Shown: piece by piece, positions 25,759 through 34,359 of the stretch | How positions within the stretch are numbered: position 1 is the first letter of the stretch | Layout of the letters: each line of letters opens with the position of its first letter | Origin: JBDTMT01 sp033764095 | Lineage (GTDB): Bacteria > Desulfobacterota > Binatia > HRBIN30 > CADEER01 | NCBI GenBank assembly: GCA_033764095.1 | Contig: JANRJF010000458.1 | Location: forward strand, 4,814 to 68,813 | DNA: 64,000 nucleotides | Direction: 5' to 3' | The notes under the pieces: generated by a model | Database searches by the model: none | Told to the model about the DNA's origin: nothing | Seen by the model: only the letters and a program-made list of their open reading frames with translations | Translations under genes and position numbers: made by a program

Positions 25759-27486
25759 ATGCTCGACACGCTGATTCGCAACGGCACGGTGGTGGACGGA
25801 ACCGGGGCGCCGGGGGTGCGCGCCGACGTCGGCATTCTGGACGGTCGCATCGTCTCGCTCGGGCGCACGACGGAAGCGGCGACGCGCACCATCGACGCCG
25901 ACGGGCTGGTGGTCGCGCCGGGTTTCATCGACCCGCACACGCACTACGACGCGCAGCTGTTCTGGGATCCGTTCGCCAGTCCCTCCAACCTGCACGGGGT
26001 GACCACCGTCATCGGCGGCAACTGCGGCTTCACGCTGGCGCCGCTCGGCGCCAACGACGCCGACTACATGCGGCGGCTGATGTCGAAGGTCGAGGGCATG
26101 CCGCTGGTGGCGCTGGAGACCGGCATCGAGTGGAACTGGTCGAGCTTCGCCGAGTACCTCGACCGGCTCGACGGCCGCATCGGCGTCAACGCCGGCTTCC
26201 TGGTCGGCCACTGCGCGCTGCGCCGCACGGTGATGGGCGAGGAGGCGGTCGGCGGCGCGGCGACCCTGGAGCAGACGCACGACATGGTGCGCCTGCTCGA
26301 CCAGTGCCTGGCCGCCGGCGGGCTCGGCTTCTCCTCCTCGCAGGCCTTCACGCATGTCGACGGCGACAACAACCCGGTGCCGTCGCGCTGCGCCTCGCGC
26401 GAGGAAACCCTGGCGCTCGCCGCCGCGGTGCGGCGCCACCCCGGCACGACGCTGGAGTTCATCATCGACGGCTGCCTGAACCAGTTCCAGGACAGCGAGA
26501 TCGGGCTGATGATCGCCATGTCGCTGGCCGCCAACCGGCCGCTCAACTGGAACGTCATGCAGGTCAGCGCGCTCAACCGGGCGCGTTACGAGCATCAGCT
26601 GTCGGCCGGCACCAAGGCGAAAGCGGCGGGGGCGAAGATCGTCGCGCTGACCATGCCGACGCTGGTCGGGCTGAAGATGAGCTTCCTCGACTACTGCGCG
26701 CTGAACTCGATCCCCGAGTGGGGACCGATCCTGGCGCTGCCGGTGCCCGAGCGCATCCGCGCGCTGCGCGATCCGGCGGTGCGCGAGCGCATGCGCGAGG
26801 GCGGCCGGCGCCCCGAGGCGGGCGTCTTCGGCGGGCTCGCCAAGGGCGAGCGTTTCCAGATCGGCGAGACGTTCGCGCCGGCCAACCAGGGCTTTGCCGG
26901 CCGCAAGGTGGCGGACATCGCCGCCGAGATCGGCCGCTCGCCGTTCGACACGCTGCTCGACATCGTCGTCGCCGACGAGCTGCGCACCGCGCTGTGGCCG
27001 TTGCCGACCGACGACGACGTCGACTCGTGGAAGTTGCGCGTCGACGTGTGGCGCGACGAGCGCGCGATGATCGGCGGCTCGGACGCCGGCGCCCACCTCG
27101 ATCGCATGTGCGGCTCCGGCTACCCGACCGGCCTGCTCGGCGAGGTGGTGCGCGAGCGCCAGCTGCTGCCGTTGGAAGAGGCCGTGCACATGCTCACCGG
27201 TGCACCGGCGGCGCTGTTCGGCCTGCACGAGCGCGGGCGCATCGCGCCGGGCCTGTGCGCCGACCTGGTGCTGTTCGACCCGAAGACCGTCGGCAGCGGG
27301 CAGATCCACACCCGCTTCGATCTGCCCGGCGGCGCCGACCGCATGTTCGTCGCCGCCAACGGCGTCGCGCGGGTGCTGGTCAACGGCCGCGACATCGTCG
27401 TCGACGGCGAGCCCACCGGCGAACTGCCCGGCCGCGTGCTGCGCTCCGGGCGCGACACCCAGACGGTCACCGTTCCTGGTGGGTGA
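25759..27486 (+). CDS. D-aminoacylase/N-acyl-D-amino-acid deacylase family amidohydrolase
   Basis: 575 aa, starting MLDTLIRNGTVVDGTGAPG. It has the amidohydrolase TIM-barrel fold: an N-terminal beta segment, then metal ligands in APGFIDPHTHYDAQ, GVTTVIGGNCGF, GHCALRRTVMG, and the late Asp in MIGGSDAGAHLDRM, followed by GRIAPGLCADLVLFDP at the return of the beta sandwich. The family hydrolyses N-acyl-D-amino acids or cyclic amides using one or two Zn ions; many paralogues in soil bacteria have unknown substrates. The family-typical Lys/Cys ligand cannot be assigned with certainty. It is cytoplasmic and monocistronic, between two palindromic repeats. Confidence 0.88.
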   Translation: MLDTLIRNGTVVDGTGAPGVRADVGILDGRIVSLGRTTEAATRTIDADGLVVAPGFIDPHTHYDAQLFWDPFASPSNLHGVTTVIGGNCGFTLAPLGANDADYMRRLMSKVEGMPLVALETGIEWNWSSFAEYLDRLDGRIGVNAGFLVGHCALRRTVMGEEAVGGAATLEQTHDMVRLLDQCLAAGGLGFSSSQAFTHVDGDNNPVPSRCASREETLALAAAVRRHPGTTLEFIIDGCLNQFQDSEIGLMIAMSLAANRPLNWNVMQVSALNRARYEHQLSAGTKAKAAGAKIVALTMPTLVGLKMSFLDYCALNSIPEWGPILALPVPERIRALRDPAVRERMREGGRRPEAGVFGGLAKGERFQIGETFAPANQGFAGRKVADIAAEIGRSPFDTLLDIVVADELRTALWPLPTDDDVDSWKLRVDVWRDERAMIGGSDAGAHLDRMCGSGYPTGLLGEVVRERQLLPLEEAVHMLTGAPAALFGLHERGRIAPGLCADLVLFDPKTVGSGQIHTRFDLPGGADRMFVAANGVARVLVNGRDIVVDGEPTGELPGRVLRSGRDTQTVTVPGG

Positions 27487-27497
27487 GCTCCTTCACA

Positions 27498-27564
27498 GGA
27501 GGCGCGGAGTCACGGAGTGTTCGGACAAGAGGCCCACAACGAACCTGCGTGTCTCCGCGTCTCC
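27498..27564. repeat. Imperfect inverted repeat of the GGAG-ACGCGGAG type
   Basis: Arms GGAGGCGCGGAG (27498-27509) and CTCCGCGTCTCC (27553-27564), one mismatch, around a 43-nt spacer. It sits 12 nt after the amidohydrolase stop and 14 nt before the end of the convergent gene, in the same position as the related element at 61080-61154. Confidence 0.6.
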
Positions 27565-27577
27565 GTCTGAAGGGCTT

Positions 27578-28318
27578 CTACGGCGCGCCGGCCGCCGCGC
27601 GCACGGTGGGATGCGGATCGTCGCGCAGACGCTGGAGTACGGCCGGATTCCTGAGGCTCGGGTCCTGCTGCATCCGCTCGACGACGTAGAGGCGCACCCA
27701 CCAGGTTTCGTGGCGCGCCAGCCGTTCGAGGTCGGCGCTGCTGCGCGTACCGGTCAATAGCGCGCGGCGCGCCTCGGCATCGGTGACGTAGGTGTCGGCG
27801 AGCAGCGCGAGTCCGAGCTCGGGCGCGGTGTCCAGCATGTAGGCGATCAGCACGGTCGGCTCAGCGCCGCCGCCGCGCAACACGGCGGCGAACGCGGTGA
27901 AGTCCGGCGGTTCAGCGGCGGAGCCGCCGTCGAGCTGGTCGAACAGGTTGCGCAGCTCGCGCTGCAGCGCCGCATCGGGGGTGGCGAGGTAGGGGACGAC
28001 GGCCCGCAACTGTTGTTGCGGGGTGATGTGCAGCCGGTCGACGATCACCGCCGGCGCCATGCCGGCGCGCACGTCGGTGGCGCGCATGGAGAAGTAGAGC
28101 AGCTGCGGCACCAGCAGGCTGAAGTCGTCGCCACCCTTCGCCTTGAGGAGAATCAGCGGGCCGTTCAGCGCCGCTTCGCTGGTCGCCGTGGCGACGCGAG
28201 CGATCGCCTGCTGCATCGCCGCATCGGGGGTGACGGTGTCCAGGGCCGCGGCGCGGCGTTCGCCGGCGACCAGCGCCGCGCACAGCGCCAGACCGATGAG
28301 CCGCGGCCGGGGCCGCAC
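27578..28318 (-). CDS. Exported HEAT-repeat-like protein, unknown function
   Basis: 246 aa. The start is taken as the GTG at 28318, 2 nt after the stop of the preceding gene, because it gives a signal peptide (RPRPRLIGLALCAALVAG ... AAA). The mature protein is almost wholly helical; the C-terminus LARHETWWVRLYVVERMQQD and LRDDPHPTVRAAAG matches HEAT/armadillo-type helix pairs. Pattern LLKAKGGDDFSLLVPQLLYF is not one I know. The near-overlap with the upstream hydrolase gene suggests the two are translated together and may interact in the periplasm. No enzyme motif is visible. Confidence 0.65.
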   Translation of the reverse strand: MRPRPRLIGLALCAALVAGERRAAALDTVTPDAAMQQAIARVATATSEAALNGPLILLKAKGGDDFSLLVPQLLYFSMRATDVRAGMAPAVIVDRLHITPQQQLRAVVPYLATPDAALQRELRNLFDQLDGGSAAEPPDFTAFAAVLRGGGAEPTVLIAYMLDTAPELGLALLADTYVTDAEARRALLTGTRSSADLERLARHETWWVRLYVVERMQQDPSLRNPAVLQRLRDDPHPTVRAAAGAP

Positions 28319-28320
28319 GA

Positions 28321-30510
28321 TCAGCGCGGCACCCGCAGCAGCAGTGGATCGAGCACGCCGCTGCGCACGTTGGCGTGATCGTCGATGCTGGTGTGGACCA
28401 GCCCGCCGCCCCACGACTGGTTGTTCACGTTCACGTCGACCTCGGCGCCGCCGGTGGTGATCGAGTTGCCCTTAATCAGGAAGTCGCCGCGCTGGTAGTA
28501 GTTGACGTGGTAGGCGCTGCCGAGCGGCCGCCGCCGTTCCGAGTCGAGGTCGATGTCGGAGTCGTTCTCGATGCCGTCGATGTAGGCGGAGTACGGCATG
28601 GTGAAGGTGCCGATGCTGGCGCGGTTGATGTCGAGGCGCTCGGACAGGTCGTAGGTCGAGCCGCCGCCGTGGCTGTAGCCGAAGATCGAGACGATGCCGA
28701 TGCCGCGCTGCTGCACGGCGCGCACCACCTCGTCGTAAGCCGCGCCGGCGCCGCTGCTGCTGACATTGTCCTCGTCGTACATGTGGACGTCGTAGCCTTG
28801 CGTGTAGAGCGTCTTGGCGATGTTGAACACGCCGTGGTTCGAGTCCGGCGGGTCGCTCGGGCCCTGCCCCTCGCCGCCGAGCGCGATGATGACGCTGGTG
28901 AACGGGTAGAAGTGGATGGTGTCGTTGGCCAGTGTCGCACCGCCGCCGGCCGGACGCGCGCGCAGCTCGAGATCGGCGGCACCGCCGTTGGGGCTCTCGA
29001 TCCACACCGTGCGCGTGCCGCTGCCGTCGAAGGTCAGCACCTGCTCGGTGCCGGTGGTGAGGATCGCGGTCCCCTTCCCGTCGGCGCTCCAGACCTTGAT
29101 GTTGGCATTGCCGCGCACCAGCACGTACTCGAAGCCGAGCGGCGCGGTGGCCGGGCTGACCGCCAGCGTCACCTCGATCAGGTCGTTCTCGCCGCCGACC
29201 GTGCCGGTGTCGTCGCGGTCCACCGTGCCGTTGCCGTTGTCGTCATCGCCGTTGGCGCGGATCCCGGCGCCCGGGCTCTCCTCGCTGCCGTCGGGGACGG
29301 CGAGACGCTGGAACGGCGAGCCGTAGCTCTCCGAGCGCTGGCGATAGGCGGTCATCTGGATGCTGAACGACGGCGGCGTCGCCGTTGCGGTCGGCGTCGG
29401 CGTGGTCGTCTGCGTGGCGGTGAGGGTAGGAGTCGCCGTCAGCGTCGCGGTGTGCGTCGCCGTGTCGGCGGCGGTGGCGGTCGCGGTCGGCGTTTCGGTC
29501 GGTGTGTCCGTCGGCGTGGCGGTGGCGGTTGGGATCGCCGTCTCGGTGTCGGTCGCGGTGGGACTGGGGAGCGGCGTGTCGGTGTCGGTCGGGGTGCTGC
29601 TGGCCGTCGGGGTGGCGGTCGGTGTCGCGCTCGCCGTCGCACTGGGGGTCGCGGTCGGCGTGTCCGGCGCGGTCGGCAGCGGCGTGTGCGTCGGCGACGG
29701 CGTCGGGGTCGGCGTCGGGGTCGGCGGTGCGGGGTTGTAGACCGCGTCGAAGAGGACGTCGGCGGCGAGGTCGGCTGCGGCCGCGACGCATGCCTGCTCG
29801 CCAGCGACCTCGGCGGCGCAGCTGTCGAGCGCGGCGAGCCCGGACGCATCGCACGCCGCGATGGCCGTCTGCGCGCGCGCCAGGGCGGCGGCGACCTTGT
29901 CCAGCTGGTCGGCGGTCTGGCAGTCGACGCCGATCGGCGCGCGATCCTCGCCGAGCTGGCATTTCTGCTGATCCTTCACCCGCGCGATCAGGTAGCGGCG
30001 CAGCGCGTTGCCAATGTCGCGCTGGCAGCGCGCCGCCTCGGTGCTCGCCGGCAGCGCCGGCGCGCCGAGGATCTCGCTCAGCGCGGTGCCGGTGTGGGCC
30101 TCGGCCAGGCAGGCCATGCACTCGGCCACGCCGGCGTAGTCGTTGATGACGACGCTGCCGCACGGCGTCGGGCAGACCAGATAGCCGTTGTCGGACGGGA
30201 CGCTGTCGCGGCAGCCGCGCTGCGTCAGGCGAGCCAGGATGTCGCGCGCGTGCGCGACCTTCGCGCCGAGCCCGCTCGGGTCGTTGCAGTCCGCGGCCGG
30301 CGTGCCCGCCAGGCGCGCGTCGTGGCACTTGAGGCTGGCCTTGAGGATCGCGTCGGAGAGTCGCCGCACACCGCCGCCGATGCTCTTGCGGCACTTGATG
30401 CTCTCCTTGGAGAGCGCGTTCGCCGGCAGTGGAGCGGCGAGTACAGACGACGCCGCGACCAGTACCAACACCGCGCGGCTCAGCCGCCCCCAGGTCGACC
30501 TTGCGCTCAC
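28321..30510 (-). CDS. Secreted alpha/beta-hydrolase-like protein with Cys-rich N-domain and long Thr-Pro linker
   Basis: 729 aa from a GTG at 30510 preceded by GGGGGGAAC; this gives a clean signal peptide (SRAVLVLVAASSVLAAPLPA). Residues about 30-250 contain regularly spaced Cys pairs (SIKCRKSIGGG, LKCHDARLAG, CPTPCGS, ECMACLAEA, CQRDIGNALRRY). About 125 residues of TPTPT/TATPT repeats follow. The C-terminal half begins with a PPC-like beta domain, then a hydrolase core with VIIALGGEGQG, the nucleophile elbow IFGYSHGGGS (Ser in GYSHG), an acidic segment (DGIENDSDID) and His in GGLVHTSIDDH. Lipase, esterase or peptidase activity outside the cell is plausible; the substrate is unknown. It is divergent from tesB across 59 bp. 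Confidence 0.75.
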   Translation of the reverse strand: MSARSTWGRLSRAVLVLVAASSVLAAPLPANALSKESIKCRKSIGGGVRRLSDAILKASLKCHDARLAGTPAADCNDPSGLGAKVAHARDILARLTQRGCRDSVPSDNGYLVCPTPCGSVVINDYAGVAECMACLAEAHTGTALSEILGAPALPASTEAARCQRDIGNALRRYLIARVKDQQKCQLGEDRAPIGVDCQTADQLDKVAAALARAQTAIAACDASGLAALDSCAAEVAGEQACVAAAADLAADVLFDAVYNPAPPTPTPTPTPSPTHTPLPTAPDTPTATPSATASATPTATPTASSTPTDTDTPLPSPTATDTETAIPTATATPTDTPTETPTATATAADTATHTATLTATPTLTATQTTTPTPTATATPPSFSIQMTAYRQRSESYGSPFQRLAVPDGSEESPGAGIRANGDDDNGNGTVDRDDTGTVGGENDLIEVTLAVSPATAPLGFEYVLVRGNANIKVWSADGKGTAILTTGTEQVLTFDGSGTRTVWIESPNGGAADLELRARPAGGGATLANDTIHFYPFTSVIIALGGEGQGPSDPPDSNHGVFNIAKTLYTQGYDVHMYDEDNVSSSGAGAAYDEVVRAVQQRGIGIVSIFGYSHGGGSTYDLSERLDINRASIGTFTMPYSAYIDGIENDSDIDLDSERRRPLGSAYHVNYYQRGDFLIKGNSITTGGAEVDVNVNNQSWGGGLVHTSIDDHANVRSGVLDPLLLRVPR
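29365..29735 (-). repeat. Low-complexity DNA coding the Thr-Pro-Thr linker of the hydrolase-like protein
   Basis: A run of GTCGGCGTG/GTGGCGGTC-like units on the plus strand, coding T-P/A-T repeats on the minus strand. It separates the Cys-rich N-domain from the hydrolase domain. It resembles the tract at 16680-17020 but lacks the arginines. Confidence 0.8.
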
Positions 30511-30569
30511 GTTCCCCCCGGTCGCGGACCGTACTAGACATGGGCGACCGCTGTCCAAGAGTTTCTGCG

Positions 30570-31364
30570 ATGACCATGACCTTCCGACAGATGATGACCC
30601 TTGAGCCGCATGGGCCGGACACCTACGTGGCGAGCGGGCCGCAGTATCCCTGGGGCGGGCTGTACGGCGGCCAGATCATCGCCCAGGCGCTGCGCGCCGC
30701 GACCCTGACCGTCGACGCGCCGTTCCAGTTGCACTCCTTACACGCCTACTTCATCCGCCTCGGCGACGCCGCCGAGCCGATCCGCCTGGAGGTCGATCGC
30801 ATCCGCAACGGCCGCAGCTTCCTCACCCGGCGCGTCGTCGCGCGCCAGGCGGTCGGTGCCATCCTCACCCTGGCCGCCTCCTTCCAGGTGCCGGAGCACG
30901 GCGCCGACGTGCAGATCGAGCAGATGCCGGCGGTGGCGCCGGCCGATGCGCTGCGCTCGGATGGGTGGAGCCCGCTGATCGAGCGCCGCCTGCTGCGCGA
31001 GGACATCGGCCCGGGTCGGGTCGGGGCATGGATGCGGCTCGCCGAGCCGCTCGGCGACGATCCGGTGCTCAACGCCTGCGCGCTCGCCTACCTGTCGGAC
31101 GACCTGCCGAGCGACGCGGTGGTCGCCGCGCACCCCGACCGACCGCCGCGCGGCACGCTGGAGCGGCGCTTCTGGAACGCCAGCCTCGACCACGCCATCT
31201 GGTTCCACCGCCCGCTGCGCGCCGACGCGTGGCATCTGCACGACGTCACCTGTCGTGCCCTGTTCAGCAGCCGCGGCCTGTCGACCGGCAGCGTCTTCGA
31301 CCACACCGGCCGCCAGGTGGCGACGCTGTCGCAGGAGGTCCTGATCCGCCCGGTGCGCGCCTGA
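30570..31364 (+). CDS. tesB: Acyl-CoA thioesterase II (TesB)
   Basis: 264 aa, from the ATG at 30570 (a second ATG 6 nt on is possible). It has the double hot-dog fold. N-terminal hot-dog: YPWGGLYGGQIIAQALRAA, LHSLHAYFIRLGDAAEPIRL, RNGRSFLTRRVVARQ. C-terminal hot-dog: SLDHAIWFHRPLRADAWHLH, SSRGLSTGSVFDHTGRQVAT, LSQEVLIR. The Asp, Thr/Ser and Gln that activate water in TesB fit DHAIWFH, GLSTG and SQE. It hydrolyses medium- and long-chain acyl-CoA to free acid and CoA in the cytoplasm. It stands alone, divergent from the secreted hydrolase. Confidence 0.92.
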   Translation: MTMTFRQMMTLEPHGPDTYVASGPQYPWGGLYGGQIIAQALRAATLTVDAPFQLHSLHAYFIRLGDAAEPIRLEVDRIRNGRSFLTRRVVARQAVGAILTLAASFQVPEHGADVQIEQMPAVAPADALRSDGWSPLIERRLLREDIGPGRVGAWMRLAEPLGDDPVLNACALAYLSDDLPSDAVVAAHPDRPPRGTLERRFWNASLDHAIWFHRPLRADAWHLHDVTCRALFSSRGLSTGSVFDHTGRQVATLSQEVLIRPVRA

Positions 31365-31377
31365 GCGGCGCGCGCGC

Positions 31378-31830
31378 TCAGGCGCGCGGCAACGCGCCGG
31401 CGGGAGCGACGTCGCGCGGACCGACCGGCTCGCGGCAGTGATCGCAGACCAGCGTCGGCTGCATGGCGTGGCCGCACTGCCTGTGCAGCAAGGTCAGCGG
31501 CGGGCCGGCGTCATCGACCATCCAGCGATCGCCCCAGCGCAGCAACGAGACGATGACCGGGTGCAGGTCGCGCCCCTTCTCGGTCAGCCGATACTCGTAG
31601 CGCGCCGGCTTCTCCTGGTAGCGCACCTTCTCCAGGATTCCGGCGTCGACCAGCTTGCGCAGCCGGTCGGCGAGCAGATGGCGGGTGACGCCGAGCTGGC
31701 GCTGGAAGTCCTCGAAGCGCCGTGTGCGCAGGAAGGCGTCGCGCAGCACCAGCAGCGTCCAGCGGTCGCCGATCACCGACAGGGTCCGCGCGACCGAGCA
31801 CTGCATGCCCCTGATCTCGTCCCAACGCAC
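31378..31830 (-). CDS. HxlR-family transcriptional regulator
   Basis: 150 aa. The winged-helix HxlR signature is clear: CSVARTLSVIGDRWTLLVLR, DFQRQLGVTRHLLADRLRKL (recognition helix), VDAGILEKVRYQEKPARYEY, RLTEKGRDLHPVIVSLLRWG. After the HTH is a short tail with four Cys/His (LHRQCGHAMQPTLVCDHC), a possible zinc or redox site present in a subset of this family. HxlR proteins are dimeric repressors or activators responding to aldehydes, electrophiles or disulfide stress. It is divergent from the molybdopterin oxidoreductase, with a palindrome-rich gap of 81 bp, so it probably controls that operon. Confidence 0.92.
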   Translation of the reverse strand: MRWDEIRGMQCSVARTLSVIGDRWTLLVLRDAFLRTRRFEDFQRQLGVTRHLLADRLRKLVDAGILEKVRYQEKPARYEYRLTEKGRDLHPVIVSLLRWGDRWMVDDAGPPLTLLHRQCGHAMQPTLVCDHCREPVGPRDVAPAGALPRA

Positions 31831-31856
31831 GCCCCTTCCCTACACGATTCACTTGC

Positions 31857-31893
31857 GTTCTGAAAGAGAACTAACTAGTTCCAATTCGGAACT
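31857..31893. promoter_or_regulatory. Cluster of overlapping palindromes: candidate HxlR operator
   Basis: Three GTTC/GAAC palindromes overlap in 37 bp of unusually AT-rich DNA: GTTCTGAAAGAGAAC (31857-31871), GAACTAACTAGTTC (31868-31881) and AGTTCCAATTCGGAACT (31877-31893). They lie between the HxlR gene and the oxidoreductase start (ribosome site GGAGG at 31901). Shared half-site GAAC/GTTC repeated five or six times suggests several dimers bind side by side. Confidence 0.6.
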
Positions 31894-31911
31894 AACTCAC
31901 GGAGGACCGCC

Positions 31912-34260
31912 ATGCCGAGCCGAGCCGTCGATCCGTCGATCTCCGCCACGCCGCTCCCCACCGACGCCGAGAACCTCGCCACCGTCTGCGTCCTGTGCAG
32001 CCACAACTGCGGCCTGCGCGTCGACGTCGCCGACAACCGCATCGTCAACGTGCGCGCCGACCACGCGAGCCCGATCACGCACGGCTACGTCTGCAACAAG
32101 GGCTTCTCGATCGCCCACTACGTCGAGCACGCGCAACGCGTCGAGCATCCGCTCAAGCGCCGGCCGGACGGGACGTTCGAGCGCATCGGCTGGGAGCAGG
32201 CGATCGGCGAGATTGCCGCACGGCTGGGCGACATCCGCGCCGCGCACTCGCCGCGCGCGATCGGCCTGGTCGGCATCGGCGGGCAGGCCAACCACATGGA
32301 CGCGCCGTATGGCCTCACCTTCCTCTCGGCGCTCGGCTCGAAGCGCTGGTTCAACGCCTTCGCGCAGGAGAAGACGCAGCACTTCCTGGTCGACCAGTGG
32401 ATGTTCGACGCGCCGCCGTCGACCTTCTTCCACCCCGACATCGCCGCGACGCGCTTCCTGCTGATGCTCGGCACCAACCCGAAGATCTCCAACCGCGGCC
32501 ACAACGCCACCGAGACCTTCAAGGCATTCGCCGCCAATCCGGACCAGACGCTGGTGGTGCTCGATCCGCGCGAGACCGAGACGACGCGCACCGCCGACCG
32601 CCACCTGCGCATCAAGCCGGGCTCCGACGCCTACGTGCTGCTCGGCATGGCGGCGGCGATCGTGTCGAGCGAGGGCCTGGTGAACGCGCAGTTCGTCGAG
32701 CAGCAGACGGTCGGCTTCGAGGCGCTGCGCCGCGCGCTCGCCGAGGTGGACATCGACGAGATGGCGCGCCGCGCCGGCATCGCGCCCGCCGAGTTGCTCA
32801 CCCTGGCGCGCGAGTTCGCGCAGGCCGACTCGGCGGCGATCATGTTCGACCTCGCCATCGAGCACAATCTGTTCTCGACGCTCACCTCGTACCTCATCCA
32901 CGTGCTCTCGGTGCTGACCGGCAACGCCGGCCGGCGCGGCGGCAACATCTTCATGGAGGCGCTGACGCCGCCCGAGCACAGCCCGAAGCGCCACGCCGAG
33001 CCGGAGCGCGCGCTGGCCTCCGGCATTCCCGCCATCAGCGCGATGGGCGGCTTCGGCATGTTCTCGCCGACGCTGGTGCCGGAGGAGATTCTGCTCGACC
33101 ACCCGCAGCGCCTGCGCGCGCTGATCGTCGAGGGTGCCAATCCACTGCTGTCCTTCTCCGATACCCAGCGCTGGCTGGAGGCGCGCGAGCAGCTCGACCT
33201 GCTGGTCGTCATCGAGCCGGCGATGACCGAGACCGCGCAGATCGCCGACTACGTGCTGCCGACGCCGGTCGGCTATGAGAAGTGGGAGATCGCCGGGTTC
33301 CCGAAGGGCTATCCGGAGGTCTACACGCAGCTGCGGCCGCCGGTCGTCGCCGGTCCGCCGCACGCGCTGCCCGAGCCGGAGATCTACGTCCGCCTCGCCG
33401 AGGCGATGCAGCTCATCCCACCGGTGCCCGAATCGCTCATCGCCCTGGCGCCGCACGCGCTCGAGCCCGACGGCGCCGCCGCCTACATGGCGGAGGCGAT
33501 GACCGCGGCCGCCGGCAGCCAGGCCAACCTGCTGTTCTGGAGTTATCGCGCGCTCGGCCCGCACCTGCCGTCGCCGGCGGTCACCGCGGTCTGGGCGCAG
33601 GTGCACGCCAACGCCTTCGTCCGCTTCGACACGCTGATCCGGACGCTCGGCGAGGAGTGGCGCGAGCGCGGACCGTTCGCGGTGGCGCACGAGATATTTC
33701 GGCGCATTCTCGCCCATCCCGAAGGGGTCGAGATCGGGCGCGTCGATCCGGCGCGCGGCCTCGCCGACACCATCGGCTTCGACGACAAGAAGATCCGCCT
33801 GGCGCCGCCGCCGATGCTCGACGAGATCGGTCGCGCCGCGCGCACCGACCGGCCGACCGATCCCGACTTCCCGCTGGTGCTCGCCGCCGGGCTGCGCACG
33901 CAGTGGACCGCCAACACGATCCAACGCGATCCGGCCTGGCGGAAGGGACGCGGCCCGCACTGCGCGCTCAACCTGAGTCCGCAGGACGCGACGGCGCTCG
34001 GCATCAGCGCCGGCGAGCAGGTCCGCCTGGTGACGCGCCGCGGCGCCCTGGAGCTGCCGGCGGCGATCGACAAGCGCCTGCAGCCCGGCCACGTCTGGGT
34101 GCCGAACGGGTTCGGCACGCGTTATCCGAGCCGCGACAGCGGCGCGCTCGAAGCCGCCGGCGTCAACCTCAACCTGCTCACCAGCAGCGACGAGCGCGAT
34201 CCGTTCACCGGCTGCCCGCAACACAAGTACACCCTGTGCCGGGTGGAACGCTGCGGCTGA
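31912..34260 (+). CDS. Molybdopterin-dependent oxidoreductase, formate-dehydrogenase/DMSO-reductase superfamily
   Basis: 782 aa with GGAGGACC before the ATG. A [4Fe-4S] site is set by C26, C29, C33 and C61 (VCVLCSHNCG ... GYVCNKG). The bis-MGD binding domains follow (RIGWEQAIGEIAARLGDIRA, LLMLGTNPKISNRGHN, VLDPRETETTRTADRHLRIK, LLGMAAAI, GNAGRRGGNIF, VEGANPLLSFSDT), and a C-terminal cofactor-binding beta barrel (LAAGLRTQWTANTIQRDPAW, LNLSPQDATALGISAGEQVR, WVPNGFGTRYP). There is no Tat signal, so it is cytoplasmic. The substrate cannot be read; there is no obvious Cys or Sec at the usual FDH position. It is the first gene of a probable operon with an isomerase and an SDR, under the HxlR regulator. 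Confidence 0.9.
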   Translation: MPSRAVDPSISATPLPTDAENLATVCVLCSHNCGLRVDVADNRIVNVRADHASPITHGYVCNKGFSIAHYVEHAQRVEHPLKRRPDGTFERIGWEQAIGEIAARLGDIRAAHSPRAIGLVGIGGQANHMDAPYGLTFLSALGSKRWFNAFAQEKTQHFLVDQWMFDAPPSTFFHPDIAATRFLLMLGTNPKISNRGHNATETFKAFAANPDQTLVVLDPRETETTRTADRHLRIKPGSDAYVLLGMAAAIVSSEGLVNAQFVEQQTVGFEALRRALAEVDIDEMARRAGIAPAELLTLAREFAQADSAAIMFDLAIEHNLFSTLTSYLIHVLSVLTGNAGRRGGNIFMEALTPPEHSPKRHAEPERALASGIPAISAMGGFGMFSPTLVPEEILLDHPQRLRALIVEGANPLLSFSDTQRWLEAREQLDLLVVIEPAMTETAQIADYVLPTPVGYEKWEIAGFPKGYPEVYTQLRPPVVAGPPHALPEPEIYVRLAEAMQLIPPVPESLIALAPHALEPDGAAAYMAEAMTAAAGSQANLLFWSYRALGPHLPSPAVTAVWAQVHANAFVRFDTLIRTLGEEWRERGPFAVAHEIFRRILAHPEGVEIGRVDPARGLADTIGFDDKKIRLAPPPMLDEIGRAARTDRPTDPDFPLVLAAGLRTQWTANTIQRDPAWRKGRGPHCALNLSPQDATALGISAGEQVRLVTRRGALELPAAIDKRLQPGHVWVPNGFGTRYPSRDSGALEAAGVNLNLLTSSDERDPFTGCPQHKYTLCRVERCG

Positions 34261-34265
34261 GACAA

Positions 34266-34348
34266 GGGGGTTAGGGATTAGGGAACAGAGACCAGTTCCG
34301 ACCTCAACTCAGTCCCCAACCCCCAACCCCATAGCCCCCCAACCCCCA
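34266..34348. repeat. G-run/C-run imperfect inverted repeat
   Basis: GGGGGTTAGGGATTAGGG (34266-34283) faces several CCCCAACCC units (34313-34348) across about 30 nt. The 98-nt gap between the oxidoreductase and the isomerase is almost wholly this element. The G-tracts could form a quadruplex on the plus strand, and the arms can fold as a stem. It interrupts an otherwise co-directional gene set and may attenuate downstream expression. Confidence 0.6.
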
Positions 34349-34359
34349 AGGGATCCCAC

